Shown here in pieces: positions 52,236 to 61,124 of a DNA stretch of 64,000 bases. The notes beneath the pieces are model-generated. The model was not told the DNA's origin. It made no database searches and worked only from the letters and a program-made list of their open reading frames with translations. Within the stretch, counting starts at the first letter, position 1; each line of letters begins with the position of its first letter. This stretch comes from Porites lobata (lineage: Eukaryota; Cnidaria; Anthozoa; Scleractinia; Poritidae), in NCBI GenBank assembly GCA_942486035.1, contig CALNXK010000017.1:1-64000 (forward strand). The letters are read 5' to 3'. Position numbers and translations under genes: made by a program.

Positions 52236-52574
52236 AGGGATTCTTAAGTCCAGGATTTTTTACATTCTGGAGTTGTTATGCTCAGGTATTCTTGCCTTCA
52301 GGGGTTTTACATCCAGGGGTTGTTACGTCCAGCCGTCTTTCAGCCAGGGGTCTTACGTTCTGGGATCTTCCATCCAGGTGTCTAACATCCAGGGGTCTTA
52401 CGACTTGGGGTCTTACATCGAGCGGTCTTACAACCAGGGGTCAATTAAAAAAAAAAAAGGAAAAAGTCCAGGGGTCTCAACTCCAGGGGTGTTACGACCA
52501 GGGTCTTACATCCAGCGGTCTTATGACCAGGGGTCTTCCATCCAGGGTTCTTACGACCATTGATCTTACATCCA
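52236..52574 (+). repeat. 15-bp minisatellite, left part
   Basis: Units such as caggggtcttacgac and caggggtcttacatc alternate, giving a 15-bp unit and a 30-bp dimer. Units become degenerate at the left edge, and an A-rich run interrupts the array at 52446-52470. The long open frame here on the plus strand (52214-52708) is a by-product of a unit length divisible by three. Confidence 0.88.
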
Positions 52575-52797
52575 GGCCCCAGTTGTTCGAAGGCCGATTA
52601 GCGCTTAACCCGGGTTTCTCTTCCTTGTGTTCAAAAGCATTTTCTCGGATAATTTTCTCTTTTATTTTTAGAGCTTCCAATCATCAACCTGTAGACAAAA
52701 AGAATTAAAACGGAAATGCTCTTTAAGCTTTCAAATCTGAATTCAGATCTCGCACTAACCCTGGGTTATCTTAACCCAGCTTTGAACAACTCGGCCC
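52575..52797. mobile_element. Short inverted-repeat element (MITE-like) inserted in the minisatellite
   Basis: The ends are ggccccagttgttcgaagg (from 52575) and the reverse complement of gggccgagttgttcaaagc (to 52797). Next come the subterminal words aacccgggtt on the left and aaccctgggtt on the right. The element is about 223 bp, has no coding capacity, and splits the 15-bp minisatellite, whose units resume at 52798. A clear target duplication cannot be fixed because the flanks are themselves repeats of ccagg. Confidence 0.7.
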
Positions 52798-52965
52798 AGG
52801 GATTTTAGTTCCAGGGGTCTTACGACCGGGGGTCTTCCAACTAGGGGTCTTTCATCCAGGGGTCTGACGACCCAGGGTGTTATATCCAGGGTTCTTACGA
52901 CTAGGGGTCTTACATCCAGGGGTATTACGACCAGGGGTGTTATATCCAGGTCTTACGACCATTAA
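52798..52965 (+). repeat. 15-bp minisatellite, right part
   Basis: The same 15-bp units as to the left (caggggtcttacgac, caggggtattacgac and similar) run from the MITE edge to gtcttacgaccattaatc. Degenerate pieces of the family reappear at 53581-53670 and 53826-53858. Confidence 0.85.
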
Positions 52966-53393
52966 TCTTTTATAAAATAACTGATAGTACTCGCCCTTTG
53001 ACTGGCCGAGAGGAGTGTTTGCATGAGAGTATGTAACCATGGTTGTGGCGTCAAGACGTTTTGCTTTTCGCGCGCTAATGTCGCTAATCACGAAAGCACG
53101 AATTTGAAAAAGTTTTCCAGTTCAAAACTCGACAAGTTTACTTTATTTACCCATTCCATCGTCGGTTGAAACTTGGAAAATCTTTACAAACAAGCCAGGT
53201 CAATTTTTTTCGCTTAAGCTGACATTTTAAGCGAGAAAAAGCCGTATTTTGGAAAGCATCTTTTAACAAAATACGGAACTGATTACGCGTGCAAGACTTC
53301 GTGTACAAGACTTTATGACTGGTAAGAATTTCACCTTTTATCAGTGCCATAACAAAAAGTTTTGCGTTTTTTTTCGGGAAGGTTATTTTATAA
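52966..53393. other. Unassigned sequence
   Basis: There is no recognisable gene or repeat. The minus-strand open frame at 53147-53434 (95 codons, lysine-rich, overlapping the foldback element) matches nothing I know. Confidence 0.5.
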
Positions 53394-53580
53394 AAGTAAT
53401 AGAAAACTTTTTTCCTATGTTTGCATATCCTCATATAAACACTCGAGGGGTTGGGAGAATTCGAGACAGTTATGTAAACCCTCGTCTTCGTCTCGGGTTT
53501 GCATAACTGTCTCGAATTCTCCCAACTCCTCTTGTGATTATGTCAGGCTGTGCAAACACTGAAAACGTTTTCTATTGCTT
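53394..53580. mobile_element. 187-bp foldback element (MITE-like)
   Basis: The element is almost wholly palindromic. Inner arms 53445-53481 and 53495-53531 are 37 bp with about two mismatches (gagaattcgagacagttatg pairs with cataactgtctcgaattctc) around a 13-base loop. Outer arms continue less perfectly to aagtaatagaaaac at the left end and gttttctattgctt at the right end. No protein is encoded. Confidence 0.75.
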
Positions 53581-53670
53581 AACATCCATGAGTCTTACAT
53601 CCAGAAGTCTTACCACCAGTGATGTTACATCCAGACGCATTACGACCAGGGGTCTTACATCCATGCGACA
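53581..53670 (+). repeat. Degenerate 15-bp minisatellite remnant
   Basis: Units like catccagaagtcttaccacc and gaccaggggtcttacatcc belong to the 52236-52965 family. The 187-bp foldback element ends exactly where these units start, which suggests insertion at or in the minisatellite. Confidence 0.7.
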
Positions 53671-53825
53671 ACAGGTATCTTACAACTCATGTAAATATTG
53701 CTATTCGTAACATATAAATATTTTTGCACCGAATGGATGTAATTCTTTTATTGTATATTGCGACAGAATATCTCCGTATAGAGGAGTCGAAACAAAGTGT
53801 ATGCTATGTTATCGATCGTTCTCAC

Positions 53826-53858
53826 GACTAGGGGTCGTACATCCAGGGGTCTTGTATG
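53826..53858 (+). repeat. Isolated remnant of the 15-bp minisatellite
   Basis: About two units (gactaggggtcgtacatcca and ggggtcttg) stand apart from the main array. Confidence 0.6.
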
Positions 53859-54689
53859 ATTAATCTATTCAATCGCATCTTGAATACTGGTATTACCCTA
53901 TTCGCTGGAGTTTTGGCCTCATTGTACTATATACAAAAAAAGATGATCAATCAAAGTCGAAAATTACCGGGGTATTACTCTTCTCTCAGCGTTAGGTAAG
54001 CTCTTTACATCTATCCTTAAAAACGGATTGTACGCTACATGATCGAAAAAGGAATAAGGCGGCTTTATAAAAATGCATATTTTCCCTAAGTTTGTGAGGA
54101 GGAGCGTTGTGTGAAGACACTAAATACGGCTGTGTAGCACACTACTGACGTGTTACTCGCCGTTTTAGTGTGCTGAAAATTTTTTATCATCAGGGTTGGA
54201 ATGACATCGGATTTGTCATAGCAACGAAATGACACCATTACCTGGGAACTGTTCTTCCAAAGTCGTTCACGGGAGCTCTTTCTTCCAATAGCCGCCTCGA
54301 TGTTCGTGAAGTTTAAGCGAAATCTGTAAGAGCGTTATCGAGATATTTTGGTATGAAGTTTTTATGGTTAGAAATACGGTAAAAAAAATAGGCAATCTTG
54401 ATATTCGGCCGTTATCTGTAGAAAACGAGGCGCTTGTGAAATGCAATTTCACCCCATAGTAGCTTCAATCGTTATACACGTGTGTTACCAGCCGATTGCT
54501 AGAAAGAAGGATTTGATTAGTATTTCTTGTCAGCGCTTTTGTAAACATTTTGTTGTACCTTGACAAATCAGCGAATAGTTCTTAAACCGCTAGATAGATT
54601 TTTAAAAAAAATTAACATTCTTGAGTTTAACCGTTCTTTTCAGTAGGTGACTTTTTAGTTTCAAGATTATTGATATATTGTAGGGCAGT
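53859..54689. other. Unassigned sequence left of the retrotransposon relic
   Basis: No gene was recognised. A weak inverted repeat (gacactaaatacgg near 54116 with ccgttttagtgt near 54163) surrounds a tgtgtagcacac segment. The left end of the retrotransposon should lie in or before this stretch, but I cannot see a terminal repeat or a Gag-like frame. Confidence 0.5.
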
Positions 54690-56457
54690 AAGATAAGGGC
54701 TATTTCAGAGTTAACTGAGCGTGGTTCTGTTAAGGAACTTGAAGTTCTTAATCCACCAAAGTTTATCAATCCTCTGCACGTTGTGCAGCAGTCCAGTGGG
54801 AAATGCAAGCTTATTTGGGACCTTTCGTATTTAAACAGATTTATTTAGAAGCAGTCTGTTCGGTTCGAAGATATTCGCACTGTGTTTGATTTGTTTCAGT
54901 CAGGCTATTTTTTCTTCACCTTTGATCTCAAATCTGGTTACCATCTCGTCGAAATTTTTCCAGATCATCGCCATTTTCTGGGTTTTTCTTGCAATTTGGC
55001 TCGGTTGTTAAGCACTTCATTTTTACTGTTTTGCCTTTTAGAATGTCCTCGACGCCGTCCATTTTCAGTAAATTAGTGCGTACGCTCGTTAATTACTGGC
55101 GAGGTCTTAAGCGTCGTGTTGTTACTTTTTTGGACGACGGTATTGGCGGGAGCCCCGATTACGCTAGTTGCCTAGTCCATAGTCGTTTATGTCGTTCTGA
55201 TTTGGAGTCTGCGGGTTTCTTTGTGAACCTTCAAAAATCAGTGTGGGAGCCGTCTCAAGTCGGTACCTGGCTTTGTTTCCATCTAGATTTCGGTCTTAAT
55301 TTCATCACCGTTCCTCTTCCGAAGGTTACGAAGTTGCAGGAGAGTATTTCGCGTATCCTTGCTCTGCGTTTTCTTAACGCTAAGGATCTAGCTAGCGTTG
55401 CTAGTCAGTTGAACTCCATGTTTTTGGCCACTGGAAACATTGTGCGTTTAATGTCTCGTGCCATGTACGCCCAGATTTCAGCTCAGAATTCCTGGTTTTC
55501 TAATTTTTATCTGGAAGATTCGGTTGTAGAGGAATTAGTTTTTTGGCAATCCAATTTAGATCATCTCAATGGCCGTCGTATTTGGTTTAATCCAGTGCAG
55601 TCAGAGGTGCCTATTCGGATGCTAGTGACACCGGATATGGCTGTTACATTGATGATCTTGGGCCTCAGGTGGCCGCGCAAGGTGTTTGGTCGGCTGATTT
55701 AGCAAAGGAAAGTTCCACTATGCTTGAGATTTTGGCCGTTGGAAACGTTTTGCAATCTTTTGCGCATAAGCTTGCAGAATTATGTGTCAAATGGCACACG
55801 GAAAACCAGAATGTTGCGCGTATTATTGATGTCGGTAGCAGAAAGTCTGGTTTGCACAGCGAAGCTAAGCTATTTTTGGGAATTGCGTTCATCATGTCAT
55901 TTCTATCGAGCCTGAATGGGTACCCAGATCCAGAAATGAGCAAGCAGATTATTTAAGCCGTATTGTTGATTTTGATGACTGGTCTGTTAGTCCTCACTCT
56001 ATTGATCGTTTTGCTGACGAGCATAACCATTTATTACCTAGATTTGAATCCAGCTTTTGGAATCCTTACTATGAAGCTATGGACACCTTTATAAGGTCGT
56101 GGGACTTCGACAACAACTGGGTTTGTCCACCACCTCACCTTGTTCCGCGGACTCTGAGGCATATGAGGTCTTGCTACGCACAAGGTACTTTGATCGTTCC
56201 GTTTTGGCCTTTACTTACAACGGACGGTTCTCATCTGGCTCATTTTGTTGAAGATTGGGTAAACCTGCCCCCCTTGAAGACGACTTTTTGCATGGGTCGC
56301 CACAGCTCTGGTATTTTTGGCAGAGAGAATCTTAATTTTAGGGCTTTGGCTGTTCGTATTAATTTCAGATCTGCGCGGTTTTTTATTACTGGTTTTTGCA
56401 CTAGCGATAAAGGTTTGTGCTCTCAGTGTTCATCTGCTTATAAATTAGTTTGGTAAG
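54690..56457 (+). pseudogene. DIRS-group retrotransposon polyprotein relic: reverse transcriptase, RNase H, methyltransferase-like part
   Basis: This would copy element RNA into DNA. Order seen: an RT N-terminal part at 54690-54845 with the INPLHVVQ and GKCKLIWDLSYLN motifs; FDLKSGYH near 54919; VLPF near 55028; the active-site FLDD at 55127-55138 (the family usually has Y or F before LDD); GTWLCFHLDF near 55263; RNase H with SDASDTGYG from 55615; VWSADLAKESS near 55685; the RNase H end EQADYLSRI near 55944; then FNNWVCPPPHL-like and GTLIVPFWPLL-like blocks typical of the C-terminal region of DIRS polyproteins, ending at 56457. It is dead: a TAG lies at 54846-54848, and the reading frame changes near 54995, 55605 and 55890. 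No Gag is visible upstream. Assignment to the DIRS order rests on motif style and on the downstream tyrosine recombinase, with no integrase or LTR seen. Confidence 0.85.
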
Positions 56458-56556
56458 TGTTTTATTTTTTTGGCTACCTTTATAATTTTCTCGTGATTCT
56501 TTTTTCATTGAGTAGATGGCATCGGATAGACTGAGGTCAGTGAATGGCCTTCAGGT

Positions 56557-56985
56557 AGCCAGTGGGTGGCTTATGCAGACTCCCTTAGGATTATTTGTTT
56601 TAGCCAGTGGGTGGTTTACGCTGATTCTATTGGCGTTATTTGTTCTTTGTTATAGCCAGTGGATGGCTTGCACGTAGCCAGTGGGTGGCTTACGTCGATT
56701 CTATTGGCATTATTTGTTATAACCAGTGGGTGGTCTACACAGATTCTAGTGGCGTTATTTGTTCTTTGCTATAGCCAGTGGGTGGCTTGCTCGTAGCCAG
56801 TGGGTGGCTTACGTCGATTTTATTGGCATTATTTGTTATAGCCAGTTGGAGGTTTACAAGGATCTGTTGACGTTATGTGTTCTAGCCAGTGGGTGGCTTG
56901 CGCAGTTCCATTTAGTTTTATTTAGTTTTATTAGTTGTACTTGTTCTGCCAGTGGGTGGCCTGTGTGTAGCCAGTGGGTCAGTCA
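56557..56985 (+). repeat. 119-bp tandem repeat built on the dyad agccagtgggtggct
   Basis: The core agccagtgggtggct or a close variant starts at 56557, 56602, 56654, 56676, 56721, 56773, 56795, 56840, 56884, about 56947 and 56969. Spacings repeat as 45, 52 and 22 bp, giving a 119-bp period with about three and a half copies. Each core is a dyad (agcca, five bases, tggct). The array lies between the polyprotein relic and the recombinase relic of the same retrotransposon and stops where the inverted recombinase segment begins. Confidence 0.9.
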
Positions 56986-56987
56986 TT

Positions 56988-57232
56988 GAATGACGCAAAT
57001 ATATAGCAAAGTGAAACGGAGAAGCGGGAAAAACTGTCAAGCCATGTTCTAGTGCCCAAGACCTCCATCTGTTGTAAGACGAAAAATGCTTGGAGGAAGT
57101 ACTGGGTGCTCTGTTAGCCAACGCAACATCCGGAAGAGAACTTGCAAAGGATTGAAAAACACTGGATCCCTGGGAAAGCGCAGCCCGACGATCCGACCAC
57201 ATAGTAGAGCTGAAAACATCTGCAAAATAAAA
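56988..57232 (-). pseudogene. Tyrosine recombinase N-terminal (core-binding) fragment, inverted
   Basis: Reading the minus strand from about 57232 leftward, one open frame gives a stretch with APSTSSKHFSSYNRWRSWA, then GLTVFPASPFHFAIYLRHSM, ending at about 56990 in the 119-bp repeat. The W-x-x-W-A core, the proline before a helix and the AIYLRH helix fit the helical DNA-binding domain that precedes the catalytic domain in DIRS-group recombinases. The direction is opposite to the reverse transcriptase and to the catalytic fragment at 57576. The protein would next be expected to continue with a linker and a catalytic domain, and exactly these are found starting at about 57576 on the other strand. 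I infer an inversion of about 56988-57575. Confidence 0.65.
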
Positions 57233-57241
57233 GCAAAAAGA

Positions 57242-57263
57242 ACACACACACACACACACACAC
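57242..57263 (+). repeat. (AC)11 microsatellite
   Basis: An uninterrupted run of ac dinucleotides lies inside the inferred inverted segment, just upstream (in minus-strand sense) of the recombinase N-terminal fragment. Confidence 0.95.
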
Positions 57264-57454
57264 TAAAAAGTTAAAAACAAACAAAAATGACCCGAACGCT
57301 GGAACAGCAAGACCGAGATGAAAGACAAAACCAGCACACCCAAATATATACCCCTACTAATTACCCAGAAACCAGCGCACACGCCTAAACAAACATACCG
57401 ATGAGAGCATATTTTCCTGCTAATTACCAGGTCAAACGCAGGAAAATACTATTC

Positions 57455-57526
57455 CCTCTAAATCTCAGTTTGTCCCAACACGAAAACACACAAACCTTGG
57501 GTGCGGCTCGCTTCAAGCCAAGCGCT
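57455..57526 (+). repeat. 72-bp inverted repeat, left copy
   Basis: It runs from cctctaaatctcagtttgtc through cttgggtgcggctcgcttca to caagcgct. It matches the reverse complement of 58475-58546 with about four mismatches. If the inferred inversion of 56988-57575 is undone, the two copies become direct repeats on either side of the recombinase. Direct repeats of that kind would fit the terminal repeat organisation of PAT or Ngaro-type elements. Confidence 0.88.
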
Positions 57527-57747
57527 GCCCAAACCGAGCGGTCGAGAACGGGAAAAATAAGAACAACAAAAGAAACTGCGTATACCAGGCAAAGACAGCA
57601 TCTCCCCTGGAGTCAGCAGTTCACAGCATTGCCTGGTTTCACTAGCTGGGTGGCGAGCCGTCTCCTTCTGATCATCCGTTGGTGAAGAGTACTCTTGCCG
57701 ATGAGTAGCGTTTGGTGGCCCATCAAACAACCAAGAAGGAGCCTATC

Positions 57748-57753
57748 ACAGTC
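57748..57753 (+). repeat. Target-site duplication, left copy (acagtc)
   Basis: acagtc immediately precedes the inverted-repeat element and is repeated directly after it at 58123-58128. Confidence 0.8.
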
Positions 57754-58122
57754 CAGGGGCACCCAACGACAATTTTCGGAAAAATATCTGTTCGGAAGAC
57801 GCCTTGAGATCTAGAATTTTCGGAACATTTGTTGTAAAATTTCTTGCTTGCCTGCCTCTCCTAGGATTTTCGGACATCTAAAAAATGGTATAATTGCCTA
57901 TTTTTAACGGATTTTTACCCTTTTTTCTAGCTAAAGTTTTCGAAAAGGTAAGTTTTGATCCGTATCATTTTCGGATCACTTGACTTTCAGCTAGGAAATC
58001 CGAACAGATGAAAAATTTTTAGGGGATAAAAATATGCCTATATTTACCGTTTAAATACTAAAATACGTTTAACAATTCTATGTTTAAGTGGTTTTGAACT
58101 ATATTCTCGTTGGGTGCCCCTG
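57754..58122. mobile_element. 369-bp MITE with 16-bp terminal inverted repeats
   Basis: The ends are caggggcacccaacga at 57754 and its exact reverse complement ending at 58122, flanked by acagtc on both sides. Inside, the word attttcgga or a close variant recurs several times in both orientations (near 57771, 57818, 57863 and 57967). There is no coding capacity. Termini starting CAGGG recall hAT-type elements, but those usually duplicate 8 bp while this insertion shows 6, so the superfamily is open. It sits inside the recombinase frame, so it is younger than the retrotransposon. Confidence 0.88.
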
Positions 58123-58128
58123 ACAGTC
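58123..58128 (+). repeat. Target-site duplication, right copy (acagtc)
   Basis: It matches 57748-57753. Recombinase reading resumes here in the same frame as before the insertion. Confidence 0.8.
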
Positions 58129-58474
58129 TCTCAGTTAGAGCAGTTAGTTGCCTCCAAGGCGGACTCAGTGGCCTCTTTGTATAATATTCGTTCGATTGTT
58201 ATCTGCTTGCTAGCTTTTGCTGCCTTTCTCAGATTTGATGAGCTTGCTAAGCTTGTTCGATCCGATGTTAAGATCGAAAATGACATGTTAAAGTTATTTA
58301 TTCAATCTAGTAAAACTGATCAGTATAGGGACGGAGGTTTTTCACCCAGCTGTTGTTCCACGACCCCATTTCAATGAGCTTGTGATCTAGTTCTTTGGAA
58401 CTGTATGTTACTTGGATTGTATATTACGTTTCTATGATATGTCATTATCTTTTAGTCTTTTCGAGAATAAACCG

Positions 58475-58546
58475 AGCGCTTGGGTTGAAGCGAGCCGCAC
58501 CCAAGGTTTGTGTATTTTCTTGTTGGGACAAACTGAGATTTAGAGG
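58475..58546 (-). repeat. 72-bp inverted repeat, right copy
   Basis: It starts agcgcttgggttgaagcgag and ends aactgagatttagagg, the partner of 57455-57526. It lies about 140 bp after the last recognisable recombinase residues, where a terminal repeat of the retrotransposon would be expected. Confidence 0.88.
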
Positions 58547-59483
58547 AGAGCTAGCCTGATATCATGCTCCCCCTGAATTTCTAATAATATATAGATTTAG
58601 CCAGGGCTAAAAGCGAAGCTCCCATTAATAAATTTATAATTTAAATCAAACAATAAACTTGTAATCCACAAATCAGTCAACTTAAGGGCACATATATGAC
58701 TTTTTAGGAAAAGATAAGGCTAAGTGATTTTAGAGTGAAAAAAAAATCTTACATCGAATTGATAGCCGTATATATACACCCAAAAAAAAGCAATCATCTT
58801 CGATCACATTTAAGAGCCACAATGGCTCTTGATCACAGTAGATTAGGCCTGGAAAACGAATTCTTGGAAAACAAATCAGGCCGAATTTTTTGCGTTCGAC
58901 AAGTTTACTTAACAAAATCTTGCCAACAACTCTGGGTGCGTGTAAACCAACATTTCATACTTTTTATACATCACACGTGAGGTGAAACAGTAATGTGAGG
59001 CGCTGTTTTTATCATACAGACCTCAGAAAAAATGCAGTATGTATTTCACAATTTTTCAAGACAAATTGCACTCATACAATATTTAGAACCGTACGAAGCA
59101 CGAGTGGAATTTTAGCAAAACCATTCAAAAAATTTTCAAAATCACCTAAACAGCCAGCCGGTTCTCACTTTTGACAGCCGCCAAATTTTCAGTGAACGTT
59201 AAAAGAGTTACGCTTCAACAGAAAAAAGAATTCAGTGTGTTTATTTTTTTTATTTAATGGTTTTATAACGATGTGTAATCTTAAAAAGCGTTTGATACGC
59301 GCGGTATTTTGAGTACTCCGGCAAGCGATGCTTATGAACGACTGAAAATGAACGGCAAAGCGATTAAAATTGCAACAGACTACTAACAACCAATAAAAGA
59401 AATGTAATTCGGTGAAACATTTACAGAGACAACAATTTTCATTCACGAAGACAATTATCAAAGCGTCTCTAAAAATCCTGAGT
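58547..59483. other. Unassigned AT-rich sequence
   Basis: No gene was recognised. A perfect short dyad tttagccagggctaaa lies at 58596-58611. Open frames of 60 to 90 codons occur on both strands without recognisable domains. Confidence 0.5.
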
Positions 59484-59910
59484 CTTTAAGCTTAAAGGAG
59501 CTGTGTCACGAAATTCAGCCAAATTAGGTAATTACAAAATGCCCGTTAAATTAAGAGAAACATAAAAATAACCGCTTAAAACATTAAAGGAAGGTTAAAA
59601 TTATTATTAAAATAACACAACAGATACAACAGCTGCCTCGGATGGGCAAAACTGAAGAAGATTGAAAAGGATTGAAATTAGGGTTTTTGAAAACTGTTCA
59701 GCCTAACAGTTTTTCAAAGTTGATCCCTGCTGCTCGCAACTTCAAAAATAATGCTCAGAAGACATATTTGTTTGTCTTCAATCTATGATTTTGTCATTTC
59801 CATGTAATTTCTTTGTTTGCTTTAAGTTTCTTAGCGATTTAGGGCGAGTAATTGGCAAAATTAAACAAAATGAACTGGACTGCCGTGACACAGCCCCTTT
59901 AAGCTTAAAG
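59484..59910. mobile_element. 427-bp inverted-repeat element (MITE-like)
   Basis: The terminal arms are 59484-59510 and 59884-59910. They share ctttaagcttaaagg followed by gctgtgtcacg with one mismatch. The outer 14 bases are themselves a palindrome around AAGCTT, so they could be a duplicated palindromic target with no place in the element itself. No protein is encoded. The open frames crossing it are not convincing. Confidence 0.7.
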
Positions 59911-60740
59911 TTTTTAGCCGGCTTCCTGGTGGTTACTGTTTTTAAAGATGAACTCAAGGTAAGAAAATCGCTCAAAGCTTTCTTTCTACAGCCAAAATTA
60001 TAACTAGATACGCCTCGGAACGTTTTTTCTTTCTATTCGCGGAGACAAAATATCGACTAAAGTCTTTTTAAAGCTCTGTAAGCTAAAATGAAACCTCATA
60101 CTAGATCAGATCATTGTCTCAGATCTTAATACAAACGTGCATAAACTAGCCTCATAAACTGCGCTCGACTTCATGAAATAGATCTACAAAAACAAACACA
60201 TACACTGTATATAATAATTACTCAGGCTTACCATTCGAGATGCAGCTCCTGAAAGCTATCAAGTAAGGCCAGAATCGCTTGAGGGACTTTTCAACCCGCA
60301 TTCAGCAAGGTGAAAAACGAAAACGATGTCATCCGAAATCTGATTTCCAACTTTGACAAGCGGCGCATTTCTCAACCAAAAATTCAATAAACAAACCAGC
60401 CATGAATAACAGAAGACTGTTCATAGCAGCTGTATTTCATTTTATGCATCCAGTGGAAAAAGACAGTAAAAAACATCACAAGTTGACAAAAAATTCTGTC
60501 AGCGTCAGCTGTCAAAGTAAACAAGTTTCAACATGCTGTATAAATTTTCTGCATGAACTCACCTGTCAAATTTTGACCAATCAGAGCATAAAAATTAAAC
60601 GGTCGTGGAGCGTGATCAAAGCGTGACTGTGCTGAGAAAAGTGAAAAGCCTCTGTCTGTCTCTGTCTTTTTAAATGACACATTTAATAACACAGCACTTT
60701 TTGTCATCATGTCATTATTTTGCTGCCGTTCTCTTTGCCT
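59911..60740. other. Unassigned sequence
   Basis: No gene was recognised. A CCAAT-type word (gaccaatcag) lies at about 60578-60587, and a short tctg/tctc-rich run at about 60650-60670. This could be a promoter region for a gene I cannot see, but nothing else supports that. Confidence 0.45.
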
Positions 60741-61124
60741 TTATATTTCTCTTTCGCGTTGCCTTTGTCTATTCATTCTAGCTCTGTCTCGTTCTGCTTG
60801 CCGGCGCTTTTCACTATAATTTTCTCTCCTTCTTCTCGCCCTGACTCTTTCTACTTGCTGACTTTCTTCGCTAAAATTTTGTCTTCTTCTTCTACTTCTA
60901 ACGCGCTCTCTTTGGCGATCGTCTTCTCTTGCTCTACGCGTGTTGACTCTTGCTCTCTGCCGTTCACCTTCTCTTTGCTCTCTGCTTAAAACCTGTCGTC
61001 GACACGCTAAAATCTCTCTGCTGTTGTTTGTTGACATAACAGCTTTCGTAAGTTGTAATAAAAAGTTATAAGGGCTCTGTCGAAAAATCTTTTTGCTAAG
61101 TTGCTTTGAAATTTCTTTTGTCAA
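60741..61124 (-). CDS. Arginine-rich repeat open frame, possible fragment, function unknown
   Basis: This is a 127-codon frame from an ATG. After about 40 ordinary residues it becomes a highly charged repeat of roughly 19 residues: SEESQQVERVRARRRRENY and SEKRRQAERDRARMNRQRQ are two units, and two looser ones precede them. Basic repeats of this look occur in the N-terminal region of some Helitron-encoded proteins and of other mobile-element proteins, and also as low-complexity tails of host proteins. I cannot tell which. There is no catalytic motif, no partner frame in the next kilobase and no clear promoter. It may be an exon, a mobile-element scrap or chance. Confidence 0.3.
   Translation of the reverse strand: MTKEISKQLSKKIFRQSPYNFLLQLTKAVMSTNNSREILACRRQVLSREQREGERQRARVNTRRAREDDRQRERVRSRRRRQNFSEESQQVERVRARRRRENYSEKRRQAERDRARMNRQRQREREI

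Larger units (their letters stand above)
57576..58335 (+). pseudogene. Tyrosine recombinase catalytic-domain fragment, interrupted by a MITE
   Basis: This is the enzyme that would insert the circular DNA copy of a DIRS-group element by site-specific recombination. From 57576 the frame shows SPLESAVHSIAWFH, a TAG at 57643-57645, LGGEPSPSDHPLVKSTLADE, a TAG at 57706-57708, RLVAHQTTKKEPITV up to 57753, then after the insertion TVSQLEQLVASKADSV and LLAFAAFLRFDELAKLVRSD up to about 58335. FLRFDEL holds the first catalytic arginine of the family. The frame then loses similarity before the H-x-x-R box and the tyrosine, so the 3' part is missing or decayed. The insertion plus one target copy is 375 bp, a multiple of three, so the frame is the same on both sides. 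Two stops, the MITE and the separated N-terminus make it non-functional. Confidence 0.8.

Noticed and set aside
52214..52708. 164-codon frame as a gene
   Set aside because: It runs through the 15-bp minisatellite and into the MITE; its repeats of SSGLTTRGL type only reflect the unit length.
56557..56985. Array of NFI binding sites
   Set aside because: NFI sites are ttggc-N5-gccaa; here the half-sites are in the reverse order (gcca-N5-tggc).
57455..58546. A single 1.1-kb transposon bounded by the 72-bp inverted repeats
   Set aside because: It would have to contain only a recombinase fragment and the MITE, and the adjoining N-terminal fragment lies outside it. Inversion of part of a DIRS-like element explains more, though I cannot exclude it.
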